From the NCBI GenBank assembly GCA_002360295.1, contig DEQI01000284.1, positions 1 through 7,040 on the forward strand: a stretch of 7,040 bases of DNA. Direction: 5' to 3'. Each line of letters opens with the position of its first letter. The stretch's first letter is position 1. The notes beneath the pieces were generated by a model. The model ran no database searches and was not told where the DNA came from. It saw nothing but the letters and a program-made list of their open reading frames with translations. A program made the position numbers and the translations under genes. This document shows, piece after piece, positions 1 to 5,478 of the stretch. Source of the DNA: Planococcaceae bacterium UBA3370. Its GTDB lineage: Bacteria; Bacillota; Bacilli; Bacillales_A; Planococcaceae.

Positions 1-3
1 TCC

Positions 4-38
4 CTCAATCGAAAGCGGAAAAGCAGCTTTCGTTTGAG
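4..38. repeat. GC-rich inverted repeat (hairpin) at window edge
   Basis: A 13-position stem with one T·T mismatch: CTCAA (4-8) and CGAAAGC (10-16) pair with GCTTTCG (26-32) and TTGAG (34-38) across a 9-nt loop. It lies just beyond the 3' end of the minus-strand RNase J gene. No T-tract follows on either strand inside the window, so it is not a canonical intrinsic terminator. Positions 1-80 are about 56% GC, well above the surrounding genes, and the heptamer GCGCTTG occurs twice (49-55 and 70-76). Together this suggests part of a dispersed intergenic repeat running off the left edge. The pairing is seen directly; the repeat-family idea is inference. Confidence 0.55.
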
Positions 39-89
39 TGCCATGCAGCGCTTGTCAGGGCAAAACGGGGCGCTTGCGCATTTCTTTAA

Positions 90-1754
90 TTATATTTCAA
101 TAATAATGGGTAAAATCATCGGCTTTTTCGTTGTTAATGTAAAAATGAATTGCCCTACATTTTTTTTAATGGCACGCTTCATCCCTTGTACATTCGCTTC
201 TTTAAAGTTGCTGACTGTTGTTGCTACTAGATCATTTACATCGTTTAATAGTTCTTCCGAGTTTTTTGCATACACAAAGCCACGGGAGATTGTATCAGGC
301 TTTAGTAACATACGCCCATCTACGGTACTAATTGTTACAACAATGACAAGCATACCAACTTCAGATAATTGTTTACGGTCGCGTAATACAATTTCCTCTA
401 CTTCTCCGATATTAAGTCCATCAACATACGTATCACCAGCAGGTACATCACGTGTTTGTCTTGCTATTTTATTTTCAAAGTCAACAACATCTCCATTTTT
501 AAGAATAAAGACATTCTCTCGTGGTACCCCAACTGATTCTGCTAACATACGGTGTAAATAAAGCATTCGATATTCACCATGAATCGGTATAAAATATTTA
601 GGTTTCATCAACGTCAGCATGAGCTTTAAATCTTCTTGGTAGCCATGCCCAGAAACGTGCATCCCTGTATGACTAGATGAACCATAAATAACATGAGCCC
701 CCAGTTCAAATAAATGATCCACGATTTGCGATACCGCTTTCTCATTTCCAGGTATAGGGGATGCAGCTAAAATAACCGTATCTCCAGGTAATACTTTAAT
801 ATCTCGATTATGGCCTCGAGCTAATTTTGCAAGCGCGGCTAATGGTTCTCCTTGACTACCTGTGCATAAAACAACGACTTTTTCAGGTGGCATTTGGTTA
901 GCATCTCGCGCATCGACAATCATCCAATCAGGTACGTCTAAGTATCCACGCTGTTTCGCGACAGATACAACGTTAACCATACTTCGACCAAGTAAAACGA
1001 GCCTTCTATTAGTTTTTAATGTGGCGTTGACAATTTGTTGAACACGATTAACATTTGATGCAAATGTTGATATAAATATTTTTTGTTTCGCTCTAAAAAA
1101 TGCCTCTTCAATATGAGTTCCTACTAGTTGCTCAGAAGGTGTAGATCCAGGACGTTCTGCATTTGTACTTTCAGAAATAAGTGCTAATACACCGTTTTCC
1201 CCGATAGTTGCCATTTTATGAATATCTGAGTATTGATTATTAACAGGTGTTAAATCGAATTTAAAATCTCCTGTATGGACTACATTTCCTTCTGGTGTTT
1301 GAAAAACAATTCCTAAACAATCGGGAATACTATGACTCGTTTTAAAAAAGCTGACATTTATTTTGTTAAAGTGAAGTATGGAATCTGCATGTAATTCAAT
1401 TAGCTCCGTTTCTCTTAAAAGCTTATGTTCCTTTAATTTCAGCTCGATGAGACCAAGCGTAAAACGTGTTGCATAAATAGGAATGTTTAATTTTTTTAAG
1501 AAATAAGGAATACCCCCAATATGATCTTCATGCCCATGGGTAACGAGCAAACCTAAAATATTGTCTTTATGCTCAATTAAATAGGAAAGATCCGGAATGA
1601 TTAAATCTACACCTAATAAACTATTATCCGCAAATTTAGCCCCGCAATCGACAAGTAAAATTTCATCAGCATATTGAATAACATACATATTTTTACCGAT
1701 TTCATTAATACCACCTAAAGCGAAAATCGATAATGTTTTTCCTTTTATGGACAA
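90..1754 (-). CDS. rnj: Ribonuclease J (RNase J1-like metallo-beta-lactamase/beta-CASP nuclease)
   Basis: A complete 554-residue RNase J, about the family's usual 555. These enzymes are cytoplasmic zinc-dependent 5'-3' exonucleases and endonucleases that drive mRNA decay and RNA maturation in Bacillota. The metallo-beta-lactamase domain carries the full metal motif HGHEDH (H73, H75, D77, H78), then H141 in SHSIPD and D163 in HTGDFKFD. The beta-CASP part spans roughly 210-370 and includes FASNVNRVQQ, CTGSQGEP and SGHG (H370); H392 lies in IHGEYRM. The C-terminal domain (about 450-554) ends in the family-typical PMILPIIIEI. The intact HxHxDH motif is like B. subtilis J1, whereas J2 has a degenerate one. 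The start is TTG, set by a strong GGGAGGA site 7 nt upstream. Neither rpoY (usual before rnjA) nor dapA (usual before rnjB) lies upstream; the neighbour is a divergent radical SAM gene. This may therefore be an additional paralogue, so I do not assign J1 or J2 firmly. Confidence 0.96.
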   Translation of the reverse strand: MSIKGKTLSIFALGGINEIGKNMYVIQYADEILLVDCGAKFADNSLLGVDLIIPDLSYLIEHKDNILGLLVTHGHEDHIGGIPYFLKKLNIPIYATRFTLGLIELKLKEHKLLRETELIELHADSILHFNKINVSFFKTSHSIPDCLGIVFQTPEGNVVHTGDFKFDLTPVNNQYSDIHKMATIGENGVLALISESTNAERPGSTPSEQLVGTHIEEAFFRAKQKIFISTFASNVNRVQQIVNATLKTNRRLVLLGRSMVNVVSVAKQRGYLDVPDWMIVDARDANQMPPEKVVVLCTGSQGEPLAALAKLARGHNRDIKVLPGDTVILAASPIPGNEKAVSQIVDHLFELGAHVIYGSSSHTGMHVSGHGYQEDLKLMLTLMKPKYFIPIHGEYRMLYLHRMLAESVGVPRENVFILKNGDVVDFENKIARQTRDVPAGDTYVDGLNIGEVEEIVLRDRKQLSEVGMLVIVVTISTVDGRMLLKPDTISRGFVYAKNSEELLNDVNDLVATTVSNFKEANVQGMKRAIKKNVGQFIFTLTTKKPMILPIIIEI

Positions 1755-1761
1755 TTGTAAT

Positions 1762-1768
1762 TCCTCCC
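1762..1768 (-). promoter_or_regulatory. Ribosome binding site of the RNase J gene (fixes a TTG start)
   Basis: On the minus strand GGGAGGA is followed by a 7-nt spacer and then TTG at 1754-1752. The nearby ATG at 1770-1768 is out of frame with the nuclease, so TTG is the supported start. Confidence 0.8.
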
Positions 1769-1824
1769 ATTTTACCGATAATACTTTTGTTTAGCGCAAT
1801 TTAGTATTCCATTAAAAAGCACCC

Positions 1825-1830
1825 ATTATA
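1825..1830 (-). promoter_or_regulatory. Candidate -10 box for the RNase J gene
   Basis: A perfect TATAAT on the minus strand lies about 70 nt upstream of the TTG start, which would give a leader of roughly 64 nt. I see no good TTGACA-like -35 at 16-18 bp and no extended TG, so the call rests on the -10 alone. Confidence 0.4.
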
Positions 1831-1880
1831 CGAAAGCTACATTATTTAAGACGAATTCATACGCTATAAACGATGAAATT

Positions 1881-1889
1881 TGCTAAAAT
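1881..1889 (+). promoter_or_regulatory. Candidate extended -10 for the radical SAM gene
   Basis: TGCTAAAAT matches the TGn-TAtAAT extended -10 form, with no clear -35. Transcription from here would begin near 1896. That is downstream of the upstream ATGs (1873, 1888) and would leave a short leader before TTG 1933, consistent with the later start. The signal is weak because such motifs are common in AT-rich DNA. Confidence 0.3.
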
Positions 1890-1920
1890 GAATGGGATTG
1901 TCGAAATAATAATTTGGAAT

Positions 1921-1925
1921 GGTGA
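1921..1925 (+). promoter_or_regulatory. Likely ribosome binding site favouring TTG 1933 for the radical SAM gene
   Basis: GGTGA lies 7 nt upstream of TTG at 1933. Neither upstream in-frame ATG (1873 or 1888) has a purine-rich Shine-Dalgarno at a usable distance. The site is only moderate in strength. Confidence 0.45.
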
Positions 1926-1932
1926 AACGAAC

Positions 1933-2808
1933 TTGAAAACATTTAAAAAGGTATATATCGAAATAACAAGTGTTTGTAACTTAGCATGTAGTTTTTGTCC
2001 TCCTACAGCCCGGGCGAAAGGGTTAATAAAGGTGGAGCAATTTAATAAAATTTTAGATGAAATTCGTCCTTATACGAAATATATATATTTACATGTTAAA
2101 GGCGAACCGCTTTTGCATCCTCGAATTGATCAATTACTAGATGCAGCACATGAAAAAGGGTTCAAGGTAAATATAACGACGAATGGCACGCTTATTAAAA
2201 AAAATGCGCATAAGCTTTTAGGGAAGCCAGCACTTCGTCAAATGAATTTTTCATTGCATAGCTTTGATGGACATGAAGGGTCTGAAAATCGCGAAAAATA
2301 TTTAGGGGATATACTACAATTCGTCCGAGAAGCGCAGGAACATAATGTACTCATTTCATATCGTTTATGGAATTTACAAAAAGATAATGTAACTGAAATT
2401 GCAGCTCGTCGTAACCGAGAAACGCTTGAAATATTAGAAAAGGAATATAACTTAGATTATAAAATTGAGGAACGTGTGGAACCTGGTAGCGGAGTGAAAA
2501 TAGGGCGTAACATTTATTTAAATCAAGACCATGAGTTCCAGTGGCCAAGCTTACTAGCTCCAGAGGATGATGGAAAAGGGTTCTGTCATGCATTACGCAG
2601 TCATGCTGCGATTTTAGTAGATGGCACAGTTGTTCCTTGTTGTTTAGATGGTGAAGGTGTTATTAACTTAGGAAATATCCATGAAACATCATTTTCTGAC
2701 ATCGTAGAAGGGGAACGAGCGAATAATCTATTTGAAGGATTTTCACGACGAGAAGCCGTAGAAGAATTATGTAGAAAATGTGGCTTCAGGCAAAAGTTTG
2801 GTATGTAG
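1933..2808 (+). CDS. Radical SAM protein with C-terminal SPASM/twitch-like cysteine region
   Basis: A 291-residue radical SAM enzyme of unknown substrate. These enzymes use a [4Fe-4S] cluster to cleave S-adenosylmethionine and start radical chemistry. The cluster motif CNLACSFC (C15, C19, C22) sits right after an N-terminal beta strand (KVYIEITSV), and GEP (57-59) fits the glycine-rich SAM-binding motif. The C-terminal part has C218, C236-C237 and C280-x2-C283, with the DGTVVPCC and NLGNI pattern typical of SPASM/twitch extensions that bind auxiliary Fe-S clusters. Five cysteines are fewer than in a full two-cluster SPASM, so one auxiliary cluster seems more likely. The frame is open back to ATG 1873. 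I prefer TTG 1933 because only it has a ribosome binding site and because the radical SAM fold begins there; the extra 20 residues look non-conserved. It stands alone: RNase J is divergent upstream, the SLH-CAP gene starts 171 bp downstream, and I see no precursor-peptide gene. Confidence 0.9.
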   Translation: MKTFKKVYIEITSVCNLACSFCPPTARAKGLIKVEQFNKILDEIRPYTKYIYLHVKGEPLLHPRIDQLLDAAHEKGFKVNITTNGTLIKKNAHKLLGKPALRQMNFSLHSFDGHEGSENREKYLGDILQFVREAQEHNVLISYRLWNLQKDNVTEIAARRNRETLEILEKEYNLDYKIEERVEPGSGVKIGRNIYLNQDHEFQWPSLLAPEDDGKGFCHALRSHAAILVDGTVVPCCLDGEGVINLGNIHETSFSDIVEGERANNLFEGFSRREAVEELCRKCGFRQKFGM

Positions 2809-2912
2809 AGCAAAAAAACAATAAAACACACTCTATTTTATAGTTAGTAAGGTTGGATAATAATAAGTGCTTTTTCAAGAATATTTTAACGGTATAGATA
2901 AGAGAAAATTAT

Positions 2913-2942
2913 TTAAATTATTCCAGATTTCTCCTGTATACT
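2913..2942 (+). promoter_or_regulatory. Candidate promoter of the SLH-CAP gene
   Basis: The -10 TATACT (2937-2942) is preceded at 18 bp by a weak -35, TTAAAT (2913-2918). The predicted start near 2949 falls in a short inverted repeat, and the leader carries AGGAGG at 2964-2969, 10 nt before the ATG. The -10 and ribosome binding site are clear; the -35 is poor. Confidence 0.4.
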
Positions 2943-2943
2943 A

Positions 2944-2958
2944 AGATAGATACTATCT
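2944..2958. repeat. Short perfect inverted repeat in the SLH-CAP gene leader
   Basis: AGATAG and CTATCT flank a 3-bp ATA centre, immediately downstream of the candidate -10 and just upstream of the Shine-Dalgarno. The position would suit a repressor operator. No known regulator box is recognised, and six-base arms can arise by chance. Confidence 0.35.
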
Positions 2959-2979
2959 AATGTAGGAGGCAATCATACC

Positions 2980-4431
2980 ATGAAGAAGTGGAAGTACGGA
3001 CTATTAACTGTAGCTGTATGGAGCATGTTAACAGTGCCAACCTTTGCTGAAAAAAACTTTACCGATATTCAAGGTACTCATAAGGAATCTATCATTTATT
3101 TAGATCAACAGGGAGCATTTGATGCTCTAGATTGGCAACAATTTAAAGTGAATGAAAGTATTACACGTAGTGAAACGATGCAAATTTTATACGATTTATT
3201 CCATGGAAAAATGTCTGCAGTGCGCCAATACACAGGATTTTCAGATGTTAGTGAGAGCCATCCACATTACAATGCCATCGTATGGTCATATGAGGCTGGC
3301 ATAATAGCTGGCACAGATGGGCATTTTAATCCTAATGGGTACTTAAAGCGAAGTCATTTCGCCAAAATATTAGTGAATATATTTTCTATGACAACAGCTC
3401 AACAGCATGCGTTTAACGATGTAAATGAATCGGATTGGGCATATGAATTTATTAATATTTTATATGGAAATGGCATTACCGTTAGTGAAAGCTTTTTGCC
3501 GAACAGCCCTCTGTCGCGCGGTCAACTGGCGACATTTTTAGTCCGTACAATGAACTATACTAATAATACATTAGCTGAATCACAGGAAGTTGCTGGAGTG
3601 AACATAGAGAAAAATCAATTCACTGTCAAGGCACTCAAAACTTTCGATAGTGAGTATGATTTCGATTGGAAACAAACGGGTAAAAACAAAGAGGCTGAAT
3701 TTTTTGGTGTACAACCTTTAACAAATGAAATTAAAGCGCAATATACGGCTAAAAATGGGACAAAACTATTTTCAATGACAGTTGGCACATCTACATATGA
3801 GGATGTCATAAAACAATACGGCAAACCGATTCAACACTTTATAAAAGGGAATACCCAATATCAATATGCCAATGCTTATAACGGCAATGGCTTTAAAAAT
3901 ATTTACGGTATATATGTAATGGACGATAAGTTTGTAACGTTTTTCTATGATAAGTTTAAGAAGAATATTGTTCGTTCAATTATGTGGGTTAATATAGAAG
4001 AAGAGACAAAGAAACAAGGTTACTGGGGTACAGTTAATGCAAAAGTAGCGCGTGCTAATGAAAGTATTCTAATTGAGTTAATAAACGAAGCGCGTACAAA
4101 AGAAGGACTTACTCCATTAGTAAATAAAGCATCTTCTACAAATGTCGCGTATCTACATAGTGATGATATGGCGAAAAATAATTATTTCTCGCATACGAAC
4201 TTAAAAGGTTTATCCCCTAAGCAACGTTTTGACGCATACAATATTAAGCATTCTATTGTTGCTGAAAATATTGCCTATGGGCAGTTTAACGCTTTCTACG
4301 CTCATGAGGAATGGCTAAATAGTAAAGGGCATCGTCCTAATGTTTTATTAGATAGTGTTGATAGTATTTTAGTCGGTGTCTCATACGACAAATCGAAAGT
4401 GCCTTATTATACAATAAACTTTTATAAGTGA
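2980..4431 (+). CDS. Exported SLH-domain protein with CAP-associated and CAP (SCP/PR1) domains
   Basis: A 483-residue secreted, wall-associated protein. Residues 1-23 form a signal peptide (basic MKKWK, hydrophobic core, likely cleavage after TFA). Three SLH repeats follow at about 25-75, 85-135 and 143-192, with motifs ITRSE, LKRSHFA and LSRGQLATF; SLH domains anchor proteins to pyruvylated secondary cell-wall polymer. Residues about 210-345 resemble the CAP-associated domain (VGTSTYEDVIKQYGKP) found before CAP domains in Bacillus YlbC-like proteins. The CAP domain (about 357-483) keeps the conserved His/Glu positions: H393 (HSDDM), FSHTN, E429 (ENIAYG), H442-E443 (HEEW) and H451 (GHRPN). 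Bacterial CAP proteins are mostly uncharacterised, so no catalytic activity is assigned. ATG 2980 is supported by AGGAGG. The gene is monocistronic by spacing and convergent with the phosphoesterase downstream. The architecture is well supported; the role in the envelope is inference. Confidence 0.93.
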   Translation: MKKWKYGLLTVAVWSMLTVPTFAEKNFTDIQGTHKESIIYLDQQGAFDALDWQQFKVNESITRSETMQILYDLFHGKMSAVRQYTGFSDVSESHPHYNAIVWSYEAGIIAGTDGHFNPNGYLKRSHFAKILVNIFSMTTAQQHAFNDVNESDWAYEFINILYGNGITVSESFLPNSPLSRGQLATFLVRTMNYTNNTLAESQEVAGVNIEKNQFTVKALKTFDSEYDFDWKQTGKNKEAEFFGVQPLTNEIKAQYTAKNGTKLFSMTVGTSTYEDVIKQYGKPIQHFIKGNTQYQYANAYNGNGFKNIYGIYVMDDKFVTFFYDKFKKNIVRSIMWVNIEEETKKQGYWGTVNAKVARANESILIELINEARTKEGLTPLVNKASSTNVAYLHSDDMAKNNYFSHTNLKGLSPKQRFDAYNIKHSIVAENIAYGQFNAFYAHEEWLNSKGHRPNVLLDSVDSILVGVSYDKSKVPYYTINFYK

Positions 4432-4444
4432 TGTGCATAACTTT

Positions 4445-4537
4445 GGGTTGATTGCCGCTCTCGCCATCCTACTTTCCTGGACGATCGATAAGACGCTTGG
4501 GATAATAACGCGTTGGCGAGGAGGGGTAAATCAATTT
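4445..4537. repeat. GC-rich element bounded by nested inverted repeats between convergent genes
   Basis: It fills most of the 115-bp gap between the SLH-CAP and metallophosphoesterase genes. The outer arms TTGATT (4448-4453) and AATCAA (4529-4534) are extended by three G·T wobbles. The inner arms CTCGCCA (4460-4466) and TGGCGAG (4514-4520) flank a 47-nt centre. Positions 4441-4530 are about 52% GC, against roughly 35-38% in adjacent genes. No T-tract follows on either strand, so it is not a simple intrinsic terminator, and no reading frame of note is present. It could be a dispersed intergenic repeat, a small non-autonomous mobile element or a structured 3'-UTR shared by both transcripts; the sequence alone does not decide. 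Confidence 0.5.
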
Positions 4538-4546
4538 CAATAGCTA

Positions 4547-5122
4547 CTAATTAGCTTGAAGAAATGTGACGGTCATTGCAGTGCTATCATACAAACACCA
4601 ATCCATTGTTTCAATCACTGAGCCAACATTAATCACGTAAGGTTTATCTCCAACATAAATAGGGCAGTTATATGTAATTTCTTTTCGAATACCTTCTTCA
4701 TAAATGGCTGCTCGATGACTGTGTCCAAAAAACAGCAGTGGCGTATCTATTTTAGGGAAGGTAGGTTCGAAATGTTCGTCCCAATCAAATTGATGACCGT
4801 GAAGCAAAGTTGCCTTTTCTATAGTGAATTTTTCTTCATACTGAGAAAATCGCTTAAGCCCAGTAACGAGCGCAATTCGTTCCTCTTGATTACCGATGAT
4901 TGACGGGAAAGTAAGTAGTTCTTCAAATTCTGACGTAATGATTGCAGCTTCCTCTAGCTTTGCATTACGTACAGTGCCTGCCTTTCGTTTACCTATTGTA
5001 CACTCATATAAATCACCTAGCCCTAACACCATTGCGTCAGGGGCAATTTCCTTTATGTGCTGTAAAACTTGCTTTGTCTTTTCAGTATGGGAGTGTAAGT
5101 CTCCAAGTAACGCATATTTCAT
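4547..5122 (-). CDS. Metallophosphoesterase (calcineurin-like, YfcE/MJ0936-type)
   Basis: A 191-residue cytoplasmic protein of the calcineurin-like phosphoesterase superfamily, which hydrolyses phosphomono- or diesters with a dinuclear metal centre. Motifs run in order: GDLHSH (D8, H10), GDLYE (D37), GNQE (N78), LLHGHQ (H108/H110) and FFGHSH (H134, H136), followed by NVGS (the phosphodiesterase-family NpGS position). The usual GNHD/E histidine is glutamine (Q79). Small YfcE/MJ0936-type enzymes also lack it, with GNCD, so the protein is probably active but not PrpE/Ser-Thr-phosphatase-like. Size fits the small single-domain group. A GTG at 5131 is in frame, but it overlaps the Shine-Dalgarno GAGGTG that sits 6 nt before ATG 5122, so ATG is chosen. 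There is no operon partner: it is convergent with the SLH-CAP gene and divergent from the acyl-CoA ligase. The substrate is unknown. Confidence 0.9.
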   Translation of the reverse strand: MKYALLGDLHSHTEKTKQVLQHIKEIAPDAMVLGLGDLYECTIGKRKAGTVRNAKLEEAAIITSEFEELLTFPSIIGNQEERIALVTGLKRFSQYEEKFTIEKATLLHGHQFDWDEHFEPTFPKIDTPLLFFGHSHRAAIYEEGIRKEITYNCPIYVGDKPYVINVGSVIETMDWCLYDSTAMTVTFLQAN

Positions 5123-5128
5123 AAATAA

Positions 5129-5134
5129 CACCTC
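5129..5134 (-). promoter_or_regulatory. Ribosome binding site of the metallophosphoesterase gene (decides ATG 5122)
   Basis: GAGGTG on the minus strand is followed by a 6-nt spacer and ATG. The in-frame GTG inside this motif (5131) would have no site of its own. Confidence 0.65.
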
Positions 5135-5144
5135 GAAAAAATGA

Positions 5145-5160
5145 TAGTATAATTATACTA
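5145..5160. promoter_or_regulatory. Perfect 16-bp palindrome overlapping a minus-strand -10 (candidate operator)
   Basis: TAGTATAATTATACTA is perfectly self-complementary. It contains TATAAT on the minus strand (5157-5152), about 30 nt upstream of the metallophosphoesterase start. Candidate -35 elements are TTGATC (5178-5173, 15-bp spacer) or TTTTGA (5180-5175, 17-bp spacer), both imperfect. By symmetry the palindrome also carries TATAAT on the plus strand (5148-5153). A dimeric regulator could bind here, but no known box is matched. AT-only palindromes are cheap, so only the overlap with a promoter makes it notable. Confidence 0.45.
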
Positions 5161-5478
5161 AAATATCTGCCTGATCAAAATAAGTTAAAATTAGTACCAC
5201 TTGAAGCTGAATGCTTTTTTGCGCTTTCTTAGCAGATAGGCTTTACCCCTCTGTAATCCACTGTTTACTTCACTAACAAAACCACCCAACTAAATCATGA
5301 TAAATAGATTACTTCTATTTATTGCTATAAAGCTATATTTTCTATTATACTGTAAATAAATCTGAATTTTCAGATACAACAGAGCGGAGTAGTGTCTACC
5401 CTCAAAAGATATTAAACAATATTCACTATTTGCTCGCTCGGTAAAGTCTCGATTACTTAGCTATAAGGGGGATGTTAG
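5161..5478. other. Divergent intergenic region without a gene
   Basis: There is no supported coding sequence or recognisable RNA gene between the metallophosphoesterase promoter and the acyl-CoA ligase start. It holds a candidate plus-strand promoter (5322-5351) and a weak AT-only hairpin, ATATT/AATAT, at 5409-5422. The ligase Shine-Dalgarno AAGGGGG lies at 5465-5471, 7 nt before its ATG. The leader from the candidate promoter would be about 120 nt. I saw no T-box, riboswitch core, catabolite-repression (cre) box or FadR-type palindrome in it. Confidence 0.6.
5322..5351 (+). promoter_or_regulatory. Candidate promoter of the acyl-CoA ligase gene
   Basis: TTGCTA (5322-5327) and TATACT (5346-5351) are separated by 18 bp, a fair match to a SigA-type promoter (4/6 and 5/6). 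It lies about 120 nt upstream of the ATG. Confidence 0.35.

Noticed and set aside
34..561. Plus-strand open frame of 175 codons antisense to the RNase J gene
   Set aside because: It overlaps the highly conserved nuclease C-terminus on the other strand, and its translation has low-complexity Ser/Thr-rich composition with no family motif.
2351..2831. Minus-strand open frames (2351-2593 and 2601-2831) within and just past the radical SAM gene
   Set aside because: They are antisense to clearly conserved cysteine motifs, and their translations match no family.
2820..2843. Possible terminator after the radical SAM gene (ATAAAA/TTTTAT arms)
   Set aside because: The stem is six A-T pairs only, with a 9-nt loop and no T-tract. 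It is too weak to call.
4715..5144. Plus-strand open frames over the metallophosphoesterase gene (4715-4903, 4896-5144, 4942-5124)
   Set aside because: They are antisense to the motif-bearing phosphoesterase frame and show no domain.
5408..5423. Hairpin ATATT-AAAC-AATAT in the acyl-CoA ligase leader as a riboswitch or operator
   Set aside because: It is AT-only and short, with no riboswitch core around it; it is expected by chance in this composition.
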